64,000 nucleotides of DNA, taken from NCBI GenBank assembly GCA_000227505.4, contig AGIF02000001.1, positions 2,438,035 to 2,502,034 of the forward strand, given 5' to 3'. The position numbers and the translations under genes are program-made. Below are positions 41,193-50,967 of the stretch, in pieces. Below the pieces are notes generated by a model. It worked only from the letters and a program-made list of their open reading frames with translations. It was not told the DNA's origin and searched no databases. Every line of letters starts with the position of its first letter. The first letter of the stretch is position 1. The stretch comes from a gamma proteobacterium HIMB55. GTDB taxonomy: Bacteria; Pseudomonadota; Gammaproteobacteria; Pseudomonadales; Halieaceae.

Positions 41193-41951
41193 TTATTGTC
41201 GGCGCGAAAATTCCTCTGCTAACGCCATGTAGGCGCGAGCACCTCGCGAGTACCGATCGTAGATTATGCCTGGTTCACCATGACTCGGAGCTTCGGCTAA
41301 GCGCACATTACGCGGAATGACCGTGCGATATACCAGATCACCAAAATGACCAAAGAGTTGCTCAGAAACTTCGGTTGTTAAAGAGTTTCTGGGGTCGTAC
41401 ATGGTTCGTAAAATACCTTCGATTTCGAGGTCAGGATTCACTGTTTCATTGATTCTACGAATGGTATTGAGAAGCGCAGATAAGCCCTCTAATGCAAAGT
41501 ATTCGCACTGCATTGTGATAAGGATGGAGTCACAAGCAACCATGGCGTTAACCGTCAGCATGTTAAGTGACGGGGGACAATCGATGAGCACAAAATCGTA
41601 GCGATGCTCACCCTTTGCCAAACCGCCTTTCAGACGTTTTTCTTTTCCATCAACATCAATCAACTCAACCTCGGCAGCCGTTAAGTCACCATTAGCAGGG
41701 ATGACGTCAAAGCCACCCGTTGGCGAGGGCGTCGCACAATTTTCTAGGTCACCTTCCTCGAGTAATAAATCGAGAATCGAGAACTCTACGCTGTTTTTTT
41801 CGATCCCCGAGGACATGGTCGCATTGCCCTGTGGGTCCATGTCGACTAGCAACACACGCTTGCCCATCTGTGCAAGTGACGCAGCTAAGTTGACGCTGGT
41901 TGTTGTTTTCCCCACGCCACCTTTTTGATTTGCTATCGCTATTATTTTCAT
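41193..41951 (-). CDS. parA: Chromosome partitioning ATPase ParA
   Basis: 252 aa. Deviant Walker A KGGVGKTTTSVNLAASLA near the N-terminus, VDMDPQGNATMSSG, and VLIDCPPSLNMLTVNAM (Walker B). Chromosomal (Soj-like) type without an N-terminal DNA-binding extension. It overlaps the rsmG stop by 4 bp (ATGA). Confidence 0.97.
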   Translation of the reverse strand: MKIIAIANQKGGVGKTTTSVNLAASLAQMGKRVLLVDMDPQGNATMSSGIEKNSVEFSILDLLLEEGDLENCATPSPTGGFDVIPANGDLTAAEVELIDVDGKEKRLKGGLAKGEHRYDFVLIDCPPSLNMLTVNAMVACDSILITMQCEYFALEGLSALLNTIRRINETVNPDLEIEGILRTMYDPRNSLTTEVSEQLFGHFGDLVYRTVIPRNVRLAEAPSHGEPGIIYDRYSRGARAYMALAEEFSRRQ

Positions 41952-42586
41952 TCTTTGCTCTCGCCCTTTTTAACGATGGCAAGCATTCTTGCATCGCTAA
42001 GAAATGGCACATTTAAATCGATCCGCTGTTGCAAAGTGAGCGTGGCGTCCAAGTCCGATATCTCACTCTCAGCTGTTTGCGACTTCATCGCAAACCAAAG
42101 GCCTCCGTCAGCTAACAGGTGATGTGTTACCCGACACATGCGGTTCAAATCAGCAAATGCGCGTGAAATCACTCCGTCAAAAAGCGCTTGTGGTTGAAAA
42201 CTCTCAACACGGGCTTGAACGATCTCGACGTTATTCAAGCCTAAGTGACTCTTCACTTGCTCCAAGAAACGCGTTTTTTTGCCGTTACTATCTAAGAGAA
42301 CAAACTGCGTGTCTGGAAAATAAATTGCAAGCGGTATTCCCGGCAAGCCAGCACCGGTGCCAACATCGCAAAGTCGTTTTACTGACGACAGGTAGGGCGC
42401 GACCGAGAGACTATCCAACAGATGTTTTACCACCATATCTCGGTCAGATCTTACGGCCGTTAGATTGAAAGGCTTATTCCACTTTTTGAGCAGTGTTACG
42501 TACTCTTTGAGCGCTTGCTCATTAACCCGCTCCACACCAAGCACAGAGATTCCCTCGGCCAACACATCTTTCTCAGCACTAGCCAT
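41948..42586 (-). CDS. rsmG: 16S rRNA (guanine527-N7)-methyltransferase
   Basis: About 212 aa from the ATG at 42586 (an upstream TTG at 42601 adds 5 residues). The SAM-binding motif is [31 protein letters not shown] and VISRAFADL are RsmG-typical. The start overlaps the mnmG stop by 8 bp, the usual mnmG-rsmG-parAB order. Confidence 0.96.
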   Translation of the reverse strand: MASAEKDVLAEGISVLGVERVNEQALKEYVTLLKKWNKPFNLTAVRSDRDMVVKHLLDSLSVAPYLSSVKRLCDVGTGAGLPGIPLAIYFPDTQFVLLDSNGKKTRFLEQVKSHLGLNNVEIVQARVESFQPQALFDGVISRAFADLNRMCRVTHHLLADGGLWFAMKSQTAESEISDLDATLTLQQRIDLNVPFLSDARMLAIVKKGESKE

Positions 42587-44480
42587 TACTTGCGCTGGCA
42601 ACGTTGGGAAGTTGGGACTCCCGCTTTAAGTGGACAAGAAGTAAAGACAAGGCAGACGGAGTAACACCCTGAATTCTGCCTGCTCGTGCAAGGTTTTCAG
42701 GTTGATGATCCACGAGCTTTTGACAGATTTCATTCGATAAACCACTCACCTGCGTGAAATCAAAACCTTTGGGAATCGCCGTATTTTCATGGCGTTTTAA
42801 TCGATTGATTTCGTCTTGCTGCCGAGCAATGTAACCAGCGTATTTCACTCGCGTTTCAATGTGATCAGCTGTGGCCGAATCACAAACAGCCTCTCCTTTG
42901 AGACCAGCAACATCTCGATAACCAAGCTCAGGCCGACGAACTAAATCTGCCATTGAGTACTCTCGAGTAAGCGGTGAAGTTAGTTTGGGAGTTAGTGAAT
43001 CTGCCTGCTCTGTATTTGGGTGGATAAAGGTTGTATCGAGGCGATTTAATTCCTCGCTTATTAACGCACGCTTCGCTTCATACTGAGCCCAATGCTCATC
43101 AGTCACTAAGTCCAGATTACGACCTAACTCTGTCAGGCGCTCATCTGCATTGTCCTCTCGTAATTGCAGGCGATACTCTGCGCGCGATGTGAACATTCGG
43201 TAGGGTTCTAACGTCCCTAAGGTAACTAAGTCGTCAACCAAAACACCAATGTATGCCTCATCCCTTCGCGGCTCCCAAGACTCGAGCTCGCGCGTGAACC
43301 TAGAGGCGTTCAACCCGGCTAATAACCCCTGTGCTCCCGCTTCTTCATAACCCGTTGTTCCATTGATCTGACCTGCGAAAAACAAACCTGAAATCTGACG
43401 TGTTTGAAGATCGTGCTGCAAATCCCTGGGATCGAAATAATCATATTCGATCGCATAACCGGGACGCGTTATGTGAGCATTTTCAAGACCCGGAATGGTT
43501 CGCACCATAGCGTCTTGAATGTCATAGGGAAGTGACGTTGATATGCCATTGGGGTACAACTCAGTTGTTGTCAGCCCCTCTGGTTCTAAAAAAATCTGAT
43601 GTGAGTTTTTATCAGCAAAACGGTGAATTTTGTCCTCGATGCTAGGACAGTACCTTGGACCCGTACCCTCGATTACCCCGCTGAACATCGGAGAGCGGTC
43701 AAGACCACTGCGAATGATGTCATGAGTGGCTTCATTGGTTTTCGTAATCCAGCAACACACTTGCTCTGGGTGCTCATCCATCGAGCCAAGTTGCGACATC
43801 ACCGGCCGTGGCTCGTCACCCCATTGCTCTTGTAATCCAGAATAATCGACACTGTTACCGTCGATTCTCGGCGGTGTTCCTGTTTTTAATCGTCCTGTTC
43901 TTGGACAGAGCTCGCGCAAACGATCAGCCAACGTAGTAACAGCCGGATCACCCATGCGGCCGCCCGTCTGATTCTCAAGACCGATATGAATTTTACCGTT
44001 CAGAAACGTTCCCGCTGTCAGAACACAAGCTTTCGTTTGGAAGCGAATACCTGTCGCTGTACGAACCCCCGATACAGAAGTTCCATCAAGTTCAATGTCG
44101 TCTACTGCATCCTGAAAAATCGTTAGATTTTTCTCGGCAAACAAGATTTGCCGAATGGCGTTTCTATAAAGAACTCGATCAGCCTGTGCTCGAGTTGCCC
44201 GAACGGCTGGACCTTTCCGAGCGTTAAGAACACGAAACTGAATACCAGCGTGATCTGTTGCTCGTGCCATTGCGCCGCCTAGAGCGTCAATTTCTCGAAC
44301 AAGGTGCGATTTGCCAATCCCGCCGATAGCCGGATTGCATGACATTTGGCCCAGGGTATCTATGGAGTGAGTGATAAGCAGGGTGCGCGATCCTGCACGC
44401 GCAGAAGCCAATGCCGCTTCAGTACCGGCATGTCCGCCGCCGACAATAACGACGTCATATATTCGAGTAGCGGTAGTCAC
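42579..44480 (-). CDS. mnmG: tRNA uridine-5-carboxymethylaminomethyl enzyme MnmG (GidA)
   Basis: 633 aa. With MnmE it adds the cmnm group to wobble uridine 34. FAD motif [62 protein letters not shown] and [17 protein letters not shown] are diagnostic. The start is GTG at 44480, with GGAGG 9 nt upstream placed in the loop of a small hairpin. Confidence 0.97.
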   Translation of the reverse strand: MTTATRIYDVVIVGGGHAGTEAALASARAGSRTLLITHSIDTLGQMSCNPAIGGIGKSHLVREIDALGGAMARATDHAGIQFRVLNARKGPAVRATRAQADRVLYRNAIRQILFAEKNLTIFQDAVDDIELDGTSVSGVRTATGIRFQTKACVLTAGTFLNGKIHIGLENQTGGRMGDPAVTTLADRLRELCPRTGRLKTGTPPRIDGNSVDYSGLQEQWGDEPRPVMSQLGSMDEHPEQVCCWITKTNEATHDIIRSGLDRSPMFSGVIEGTGPRYCPSIEDKIHRFADKNSHQIFLEPEGLTTTELYPNGISTSLPYDIQDAMVRTIPGLENAHITRPGYAIEYDYFDPRDLQHDLQTRQISGLFFAGQINGTTGYEEAGAQGLLAGLNASRFTRELESWEPRRDEAYIGVLVDDLVTLGTLEPYRMFTSRAEYRLQLREDNADERLTELGRNLDLVTDEHWAQYEAKRALISEELNRLDTTFIHPNTEQADSLTPKLTSPLTREYSMADLVRRPELGYRDVAGLKGEAVCDSATADHIETRVKYAGYIARQQDEINRLKRHENTAIPKGFDFTQVSGLSNEICQKLVDHQPENLARAGRIQGVTPSALSLLLVHLKRESQLPNVASASNG

Positions 44481-45130
44481 TTTTCATCGCCTCCGATGGG
44501 GCGCAGGATTATACGGACATTTTCGCCATAACTTAAGTTCAGTGTCATTGGTCAAAGTTGGCTTTGACCAATGAAAAAAGTCGAACAACGAAAAGTTGTT
44601 GTTCTTTAGCACTTAGCTTTCATCAAGCGGCTTGATACGCGCAAAATATAAACCACTTAGGCCGAGCACTAGCCTCACCAAAAAGAAGTCGTACTTAGAT
44701 TTGTACTGTTATTTAAACGTACGTGGTTGTTTGCTCAATATTGGGTTGTAGGATTGCTGCTTTCTAACGCGTCAAATGTGATTATGCTTATAAGAGTATT
44801 TAAGAAATATATGTTTAAAAGAAGATGTTTTGTTGTTGTAGTTATTAGAGCCCGAGATATCTGTGTATAACCGTCGTAAACGCTTAGTTGACGGGCTTAT
44901 AACGATTGCACAAGTAGACTGATAAGCGACGTATTTCTCACTAAAAAGCCGTTAATGATTTTTGGATAAATCTGATCTTCTTGCCCATGTGTTGCTTCGC
45001 AAGAATTACACACAGATTCATTCACAGACTTGTGGGCAAGGTTCTGCACAGCTTTATCAACAAGAGTCAGCTAGGGCAGCGAATCGATGTCACGCAGTTG
45101 AAAACTTGGGGGGAAAATGTGGGTAGCTTC
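44481..45130. other. 650-bp non-coding region between mnmG and mnmE; possible origin-like or regulatory region
   Basis: No convincing gene. It contains three hairpin-forming repeats near its left end, an AT-rich middle (about 44700-44860), and near-consensus DnaA boxes: TTATACACA (minus strand, 44872-44880), TTATCCAAA (minus, 44961-44969) and TTATCAACA (plus, 45054-45062). The first two match sequences used as weaker boxes in E. coli oriC, which also adjoins mnmG. Origin function is inference and competes with the rpmH-dnaA region. Confidence 0.45.
44545..44574. repeat. Perfect inverted repeat, 13-bp stem, 4-nt loop
   Basis: TCATTGGTCAAAG and CTTTGACCAATGA are exact reverse complements separated by TTGG. 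It lies 65 bp upstream of the mnmG start. Neither strand shows a clean T-run after the stem, so it is not a textbook terminator. Two weaker hairpins follow at 44583-44604 (GAACAAC/GTTGTTC) and 44622-44636 (ATCAAG/CTTGAT). Confidence 0.85.
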
Positions 45131-46483
45131 TTATTTACCGATACAAAAGGAACTGAAAATCTTCCCCAGAATGTCGTCACTCGATACTTTTCCGGTGAGG
45201 GAGTCTATCGAGCTTTGTACTAACTTGAGGTCTTCAGACAGTAATTCGGCAGCGTTGTGAAGATTGAATGCAGCCAAGGCATCTTTGAGTTTCTTATTTG
45301 CGTCAGCGAGTGCCTCGACGTGTCGTTGCCGTGCACTGAACTGGCTGTTTTGGTGGCCATCACCGAGCAATAATGTCTCAATCGTCTCCGTCAGGGTTGA
45401 TAAGCCTTCGCCGGTTTTTGCGCTAACCCCAACTTCCGTGATGTTTCCGCTCGAGACACTATGACCAGCTGATCTGCCAGATTGATCTATTTTGTTGCGG
45501 ACTCTGAGGACTAAGTTGCCCTCTGTCTGATACTCAATCTGACTGGCATCAGCAGTCTTGGCCGCATCATCGATGACATGAATGACTAGGTCAGCGAGGG
45601 AGGCACTGTCCTTAGCGCGTTTTACGCCTTCTTGTTCGATGACGTCCTGAGTTTCGCGGATACCTGCGGTATCGATGATTTCTAGCGTTAGCTCTCCGAT
45701 ATTGATGTTTTGCTTCAATGTATCGCGAGTTGTTCCCGCTAGATGAGTAACAATCGCTACATCATCGTGCGCGAGGGCGTTCAATAGGCTGCTTTTTCCC
45801 GCATTAGGAGCGCCATACAGCACCGCTGTATATGTCTGCGTTTTGCGTTGGGATTGAGACACCTCATCCAATAGTGCTGACAGCGTTTCTTTGCATTCTT
45901 CGAGTCGCTGTATGACGGAATGACGCTCGAGAATATCGATATCTTCTTCTGGGAAATCGATTGATGCTTCGGTAAGTGCACGTAACTCGTTAAGTCGCTC
46001 AGAGAGGGTGTTGACGTAATTCGAAAAGGAACCGCTGAGCGATGTGCTCGCAAGTTTTGCTGCGGTCTCGCTTTCAGCAGAAATGAGGTCAGCGATGGCT
46101 TCTGCTTGCAGTAAATCGATTTTTCCGTTGAGAAATGCGCGCTCAGAGAACTCGCCCGGTCGTGCACTTCTAGCGCCTAGGTTAAGGCAACGATTCAAAA
46201 TCGTTTGTAAAACGATATGACCGCCATGGCCTTGGAGTTCGACAACATCTTCGCCTGTGAAAGAGTTTGGTCCTGGAAAGTAGAGAGCGATGCCGGTGTC
46301 TAGCGTCGAGCCTGTTGAATCAGTAAATGACGCGTAGTGCGCAAACCTCGCTTTCAACTCAGAACCTGTGATGGCTTGAGCAATGGTTAGAGCTCCTGGG
46401 CCACTCAAGCGAATGATACCCACCGGGCCGTTGCCCCTTGCGGTGGCAACAGCGGCAATGGTGTCGGTGTCTAATCCTGCCAA
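45131..46483 (-). CDS. mnmE: tRNA modification GTPase MnmE (TrmE)
   Basis: 450 aa. Partner of MnmG. N-terminal folate-binding domain (TIAAVATARGNGPVGIIRLSG), central helices, inserted G domain (LYGAPNAGKSSLLNAL; DTAGIRETQDVIEQEG; NKID), and the invariant C-terminal FCIGK with the essential Cys. It is separated from mnmG by 650 bp, although both act in one complex. Confidence 0.97.
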   Translation of the reverse strand: MAGLDTDTIAAVATARGNGPVGIIRLSGPGALTIAQAITGSELKARFAHYASFTDSTGSTLDTGIALYFPGPNSFTGEDVVELQGHGGHIVLQTILNRCLNLGARSARPGEFSERAFLNGKIDLLQAEAIADLISAESETAAKLASTSLSGSFSNYVNTLSERLNELRALTEASIDFPEEDIDILERHSVIQRLEECKETLSALLDEVSQSQRKTQTYTAVLYGAPNAGKSSLLNALAHDDVAIVTHLAGTTRDTLKQNINIGELTLEIIDTAGIRETQDVIEQEGVKRAKDSASLADLVIHVIDDAAKTADASQIEYQTEGNLVLRVRNKIDQSGRSAGHSVSSGNITEVGVSAKTGEGLSTLTETIETLLLGDGHQNSQFSARQRHVEALADANKKLKDALAAFNLHNAAELLSEDLKLVQSSIDSLTGKVSSDDILGKIFSSFCIGK

Positions 46484-46519
46484 GCTAGAGAGACTCTAAG
46501 GGGGAACATAAGGGCAACC

Positions 46520-48202
46520 CTAGCGGGCTGCTTGTTCGATCTGTCGAGTCACAACGTACTGTTGAGCGAAGGACAGTAAGTTATTGCAGAGCCAGTAGAG
46601 AACCAGTCCTGCGGGGAACCACATCATGAGGAAAGTAAATGCAATCGGCATGTACTGCATGATTTTCGCCTGCATAGGATCAGGTGGAGCAGGGTTCAGA
46701 CGCTGCATCAGATACATGCTGATTCCCATAAGAATGGGCAATACAAAATAGGGATCCATGGCCGATAGATCATCGATCCAGAGGATAAAGGGGGCGTGTC
46801 TTAATTCCACTGACTCGAGTAGCACCCAATATAAAGCGATGAACACGGGCATCTGAATGAGCATAGGCAAACATCCACCCATAGGATTAATTTTCTCTTT
46901 CTTCCAGAGCTCCATCATCGCTTGCTGTTGTTTGTTTTTATCGTCCGCGTACTGATCTCGAATGCTCTGAATCTTTGGCTGAACAGTGCGCATTTTCGCC
47001 ATTGATTTGTAGCTCGCAGCAGACAATCTGAAGAAGGCAACTTTCACCACGATTGTGAGGATGATGATGGCAACACCCCAGTTCACGACAAAGGTTTGGA
47101 TGAACGTAAGTAGCCAAAACAAGGGCTGCGCTAACCACCATAGCCAGCCGTAGTCGATAACAAGGTCAAGGTTCTCAGCAATGTCCGCGAGTGCAACCTG
47201 GTCTTTTGGGCCAACATACAACCGTTGTGAAATGGTTGTGGTTTCCCCAGGCTGGACGGTAACGGACGGATTCTTGAAGCCGATGACGTTGTCACCACTG
47301 GATAATTTGCTCGCAAAAAAGTCATGCGATTGATTCTGTGCAGGTATCCAAGCCGACACGAAGTAGTGTTGCAGAATAGCGACCCATCCCGCTGGCAACT
47401 TCTTCGCAAATGGCTCGTCAGCAAGGTCCGAGAAGGAGAGCTTTGTGTAGCGCTCCTCTGGTTGCGTGAGAGCTGCCCCCAAATAGGGGCTTACGCCGAA
47501 GCCCACATTGGCATCGGGCGCTTCCGTGTTGTCTCTTTTTAGTTGAGCGAATGAAGTCATTGACGCAGGAGATGACCCAGAATTAGTGATGGTGTAATCC
47601 ACGTCAATGAAATAGCGGTCATCTGCGGCGGTGAAACTTTTTATTACCTGTAGGTTGTCGTCGCGATTTCCTGTCCAAGCTAGCGAGAGTGTTCGACTAT
47701 TATCATCATTCACGATGGTGCCGAGAGAGAGGTATTGCGCGCGCTTTCCACTCGCATCAATTCCATCAGGACCAATTAGCCCGCTTTGTGCCACATAGGT
47801 TCGGAAAGCACTCGATTCAAGCAAAAGGAAGGGTTGATCCGGTGTATCGAGTCTTACTGGAAATCTGGGTAAAGAGGCATCCACAACATCACCACCGTCG
47901 GTGCTAATTGCGATATTGAGGGTGTTAGTTTCTAGATAGGCGAGACCCGTCTTATCAATGCTCGAGGGAACGGGTGTCGCAGCAGACACGACAGAGGGAA
48001 TATCCGAAAGACCTTGAGCAGCAGGCGTATCAACGTTGCTGCTGTCGTAGGTTGGCGATGTTGATGGCGCCTTTAATACCTCAGCCGCGTAACGCTCAGC
48101 TTGATTCTTGTGGTAGTCGTCTGAATATTGATTCCATTCGATCAGCAGCATCAGCGAGAGAACAGCAGTCGAACTGATGAGTAATAAGCGTACGGGGTCC
48201 AT
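46520..48202 (-). CDS. yidC: Membrane protein insertase YidC
   Basis: 560 aa, long proteobacterial form. N-terminal helix (LLLISSTAVLSLMLLIEWNQY), large periplasmic beta domain (about 100-330), then five conserved helices with KVAFFRLSAASYKSMAKM, INPMGGCLPMLIQMPVFIALY and FPAGLVLYWLCNNLLS. It inserts membrane proteins including ATP synthase c subunit. Normal rpmH-rnpA-yidD-yidC-mnmE order. Confidence 0.98.
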   Translation of the reverse strand: MDPVRLLLISSTAVLSLMLLIEWNQYSDDYHKNQAERYAAEVLKAPSTSPTYDSSNVDTPAAQGLSDIPSVVSAATPVPSSIDKTGLAYLETNTLNIAISTDGGDVVDASLPRFPVRLDTPDQPFLLLESSAFRTYVAQSGLIGPDGIDASGKRAQYLSLGTIVNDDNSRTLSLAWTGNRDDNLQVIKSFTAADDRYFIDVDYTITNSGSSPASMTSFAQLKRDNTEAPDANVGFGVSPYLGAALTQPEERYTKLSFSDLADEPFAKKLPAGWVAILQHYFVSAWIPAQNQSHDFFASKLSSGDNVIGFKNPSVTVQPGETTTISQRLYVGPKDQVALADIAENLDLVIDYGWLWWLAQPLFWLLTFIQTFVVNWGVAIIILTIVVKVAFFRLSAASYKSMAKMRTVQPKIQSIRDQYADDKNKQQQAMMELWKKEKINPMGGCLPMLIQMPVFIALYWVLLESVELRHAPFILWIDDLSAMDPYFVLPILMGISMYLMQRLNPAPPDPMQAKIMQYMPIAFTFLMMWFPAGLVLYWLCNNLLSFAQQYVVTRQIEQAAR

Positions 48203-48217
48203 TGAATCCTCGGTGTA

Positions 48218-48481
48218 TTAGTCGTTTCTACTTGGCTGGCCAGCAGTGTCCGGAACAGGATCATAACCGCCGTCGCTCCATGGATGACAGCGTGAAATAC
48301 GTTTTATGCCAAGAATGCTGCCTTTAACAGGCCCATGCGAGCGGATCGCATCGACTGCATATGACGAACAGCTTGGGTAAAAGCGGCATCGACTCCCAAT
48401 AAAAGGACTGATGCAAAGTTGATAAAGCTTAATTGGCACAACAATTAGCGACGCTAATAGGCGGTTGATAAGGGATATCAT
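48218..48481 (-). CDS. yidD: Membrane protein insertion efficiency factor YidD
   Basis: 87 aa from the ATG at 48481, which overlaps the rnpA stop by 4 bp (ATGA). PIKLYQLCISPFIGSRCRFY, PSCSSYAVDAI and the Cys/His-containing SRCHPWSDGGYDPVP define YidD. An amphipathic N-terminal helix is present. Confidence 0.96.
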   Translation of the reverse strand: MISLINRLLASLIVVPIKLYQLCISPFIGSRCRFYPSCSSYAVDAIRSHGPVKGSILGIKRISRCHPWSDGGYDPVPDTAGQPSRND

Positions 48482-48852
48482 TTTGCCAACGTTATCTTCT
48501 TCGATAGTTTCTTCCAAATGACCGCAAGATCAGCCCGCAACTCAGCATTAGATTTGTCTGCAACGCCGTGCCGAGCAAGGAATATTAGATCTGTAGGTTC
48601 GGGAAGAGGATTAAGCCGGAAGTATTCTCGAACCACGCGTTTCACCCGATTTCTCTGATTGGCGCGTCGAACGTTTTTTTTGGCAACAATGACACCGAGC
48701 CGCGACTCAGCGTGTGGGGATGGAACAGTAAGCGCTGTTCCTGAAGAGACTCCGGCCTTCACGGGTTGACCATCAAAAACGGTCTTGAAAGCGTGTTTGT
48801 CGAGGAGTCTCTTGTTTTTCTGGAACGAAAAGTTCTGGGGCGAGGTGCCCAT
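48478..48852 (-). CDS. rnpA: Ribonuclease P protein component
   Basis: About 124 aa. Protein subunit of RNase P for tRNA 5' maturation. The RNA-binding signature is VRRANQRNRVKRVVREYFR, followed by DLIFLARHGVAD. The ATG at 48852 lies 6 bp past the rpmH stop; a GTG one codon earlier is an alternative. Confidence 0.95.
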   Translation of the reverse strand: MGTSPQNFSFQKNKRLLDKHAFKTVFDGQPVKAGVSSGTALTVPSPHAESRLGVIVAKKNVRRANQRNRVKRVVREYFRLNPLPEPTDLIFLARHGVADKSNAELRADLAVIWKKLSKKITLAK

Positions 48853-48858
48853 CACGAA

Positions 48859-48993
48859 TTACGCAGACAGACGGAGACGTCCGCGCGCGCGGCGACGCGC
48901 CAAAACCTTGCGACCATTTTTTGTGGCCATGCGTGCACGGAAACCGTGGCTGCGCTTGCGCTTCAGAACGCTGGGTTGAAATGTACGCTTCAT
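48859..48993 (-). CDS. rpmH: 50S ribosomal protein L34
   Basis: 44 aa, the standard bacterial L34: [19 protein letters not shown] at the start, then [18 protein letters not shown]. Start codon at 48991-48993, stop TAA at 48859-48861. First gene of the leftward cluster running away from dnaA. Confidence 0.98.
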   Translation of the reverse strand: MKRTFQPSVLKRKRSHGFRARMATKNGRKVLARRRARGRLRLSA

Positions 48994-49232
48994 ACTAGGC
49001 GCCTTAAATAGACAGTCGTGAAATTAGGGGGGCGGAGTATAGGTAGGTCAGCCCTCACTAGCAATAGGCAATTCGCCACAAATCACTGGATAAGCGGTTC
49101 AGTCCTTTACTCAAAAATTATTTTTCTGTGAGCAGGCACTAACATCCCAGATCTTATAAAACCGTAATCGCTACACAGTTCGATGTGTTTCAACCTGACT
49201 TTGCAACAAATAACCCATAAGTTATTCATAAG

Positions 49233-49241
49233 TTATCCACA
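49233..49241 (+). promoter_or_regulatory. DnaA box (perfect TTATCCACA)
   Basis: Exact match to the high-affinity E. coli DnaA box in the rpmH-dnaA gap, 3 bp after a two-mismatch copy (TTATTCATA). Confidence 0.8.
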
Positions 49242-49349
49242 ACAAGATAATTTTAGAGGGTTGATTTTTTTTAATTTCGAAGTTTTCCAAAAAAAATTAT
49301 AAGTTGTTGAAAAGCTTATAATTAATTGTTCTTGATCTGGAGATAAATT

Positions 49350-49358
49350 TGTGGATAA
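49350..49358 (-). promoter_or_regulatory. DnaA box (perfect, reverse orientation)
   Basis: TGTGGATAA on the plus strand equals TTATCCACA on the minus strand. It is 130 bp upstream of the dnaA start and may serve both initiation and dnaA autoregulation. Confidence 0.8.
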
Positions 49359-49428
49359 CTAGCATTCGGTTACGCGTCAGCTCAAGCAGCCGCATCTTTT
49401 CGCGATGATTGTGTAGGTGACATGTAAT

Positions 49429-49450
49429 TTGGGCGGCTTTTACTGCCCAG
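49429..49450 (+). promoter_or_regulatory. Hairpin in the dnaA leader region
   Basis: TTGGGCGG and CTGCCCAG pair over 8 positions (two of them G-T/U) around a 6-nt loop, ending 37 bp before the dnaA ATG. It may be an RNA structure in the dnaA leader or a protein site; no function is assigned. Confidence 0.4.
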
Positions 49451-49487
49451 GATCTATAGAAGCCACAGAAAAAGACAACATAATAAA

Positions 49488-50930
49488 ATGCAGCAACCAT
49501 CTACAAACCAGACTTTTGCAAATAATCAGAGTCTCTGGAACGAGTGCCTTGCTCAGCTGAAACACGAGGTGCCAGAGGTTCAATTCAACACTTGGGTGAG
49601 GCCGCTGACACTTGTCGAAGATCAAACCGCTTTTGTGCTGAGTGCGCCGAATCGATTTATCCGGGATTTTGTCGAGGATAAATACAGTCATCTTATAAGC
49701 GAATGCTTAGCTTTGCTTAGCGGAGACGCCCAAAATATAAGTGTAAGCGTGGTAACCGGCGAGCGGAGTAGCGGTGACAAAAGCGTTGGTTTACCCGCGA
49801 CAGCATCGCAACGTATAAAAGTTGAAACACAGCATCGCGAAGCAGCCGTGCAAACCAATACGCCCATGGCTGCTTCATCATCACGCCCGAAGGCAGTTGT
49901 TCCTTCGCACCAACATAATCTCGTTGAAAATTATACATTTAGCAGTTTTGTTGAAGGCAAGAGTAACCAGCTCGCGTTAGCGGCAGCACAGCAAGTTGTG
50001 GAGAGCCCTGGTGATGCTTACAACCCGCTATTCTTATACGGCGGTGTAGGTTTGGGTAAGACGCACTTGATGCACGCAGTGGGCAACGCGCTCAGACAAC
50101 GCAAGCCCGACGCTAAGATTGTGTACTTACACAGCGAGCGGTTTGTGGCCGACATGGTGAAGGCGCTTCAGCTGAACGCGATAAATGACTTTAAGCGATT
50201 CTACCGGTCAGTTGATGCCTTGCTAATCGACGACATTCAGTTTTTCGCCAACAAGGATCGCAGTCAGGAAGAGTTCTTCCATACATTCAATGCGCTACTC
50301 GAAGGTGGCCAGCAGATGATTTTGACCTGTGACCGTTATCCCAAAGAGATTGATGGCGTTGAAGAGCGATTAAAGAGCCGGTTCGGCTGGGGCCTTACCG
50401 TCGCAGTTGAACCGCCCGAGCTCGAGACGCGTGTCGCTATTCTTATGAAGAAGGCCGAGCAGTCAGGGATTACCATTTCCCATGAAGCGGCGTTTTTCAT
50501 TGCACAGCGGATACGATCAAACGTTCGTGAGCTTGAAGGCGCCCTGAAGCGTGTTATTGCGAGCGCAAACTTTACGGGCCGTCCTTTTGATATTGAGCTT
50601 ATAAAGGAAAGCCTGAAAGATTTACTAGCGCTTCAAGACAAGCAGGTTTCGCTTGATAACATCAAGCGAACCGCGGCGGATTACTACAAGGTAAAAGTGG
50701 CAGACCTTCTCTCAAAACGAAGAAACAGGTCGGTTGCGAGACCTAGACAAGTGGCAATGGCGTTATCCAAAGAACTGACAAATCACAGTCTTCCTGAAAT
50801 AGGTGATGCATTTGGTGGTCGTGACCACACGACAGTGTTGCACGCATGTCGTAAGATAGCGGAGCTGAGAAAAACCACGTCCGATATTGGGGAAGATTAC
50901 AAAAACCTGCTACGTTTGCTCACTACGTGA
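49488..50930 (+). CDS. dnaA: Chromosomal replication initiator DnaA
   Basis: 480 aa. Domain I about 1-90 ([20 protein letters not shown]), a variable linker to about 145, AAA+ domain from [19 protein letters not shown] with Walker [11 protein letters not shown] near residue 185 and Walker [10 protein letters not shown], and the domain IV DNA-binding signature [15 protein letters not shown]. Complete. Candidate DnaA boxes lie directly upstream. Confidence 0.98.
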   Translation: MQQPSTNQTFANNQSLWNECLAQLKHEVPEVQFNTWVRPLTLVEDQTAFVLSAPNRFIRDFVEDKYSHLISECLALLSGDAQNISVSVVTGERSSGDKSVGLPATASQRIKVETQHREAAVQTNTPMAASSSRPKAVVPSHQHNLVENYTFSSFVEGKSNQLALAAAQQVVESPGDAYNPLFLYGGVGLGKTHLMHAVGNALRQRKPDAKIVYLHSERFVADMVKALQLNAINDFKRFYRSVDALLIDDIQFFANKDRSQEEFFHTFNALLEGGQQMILTCDRYPKEIDGVEERLKSRFGWGLTVAVEPPELETRVAILMKKAEQSGITISHEAAFFIAQRIRSNVRELEGALKRVIASANFTGRPFDIELIKESLKDLLALQDKQVSLDNIKRTAADYYKVKVADLLSKRRNRSVARPRQVAMALSKELTNHSLPEIGDAFGGRDHTTVLHACRKIAELRKTTSDIGEDYKNLLRLLTT

Positions 50931-50967
50931 TTTCGCAGCAGGTTGCTGAAAAAGAGAGAACAAAAGA

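Larger units (their letters stand above)
48994..49487. other. Candidate chromosomal origin (oriC) between rpmH and dnaA
   Basis: A 494-bp gap between the divergent rpmH and dnaA genes, the site of oriC in Pseudomonas. Two perfect DnaA boxes in opposite orientation: TTATCCACA at 49233-49241 (plus) and at 49350-49358 (minus strand). A weaker TTATTCATA is at 49222-49230. Between the perfect boxes is an AT-rich stretch (about 49245-49345) with poly-T and poly-A runs, a plausible unwinding element. Transcription diverges around this point. Confidence 0.7.

Noticed and set aside
44981-45223. 80-codon plus-strand frame between mnmG and mnmE
   Set aside because: Runs into the 3' end of mnmE in antisense, has no ribosome site, and covers the DnaA-box-like sequences; more likely chance.
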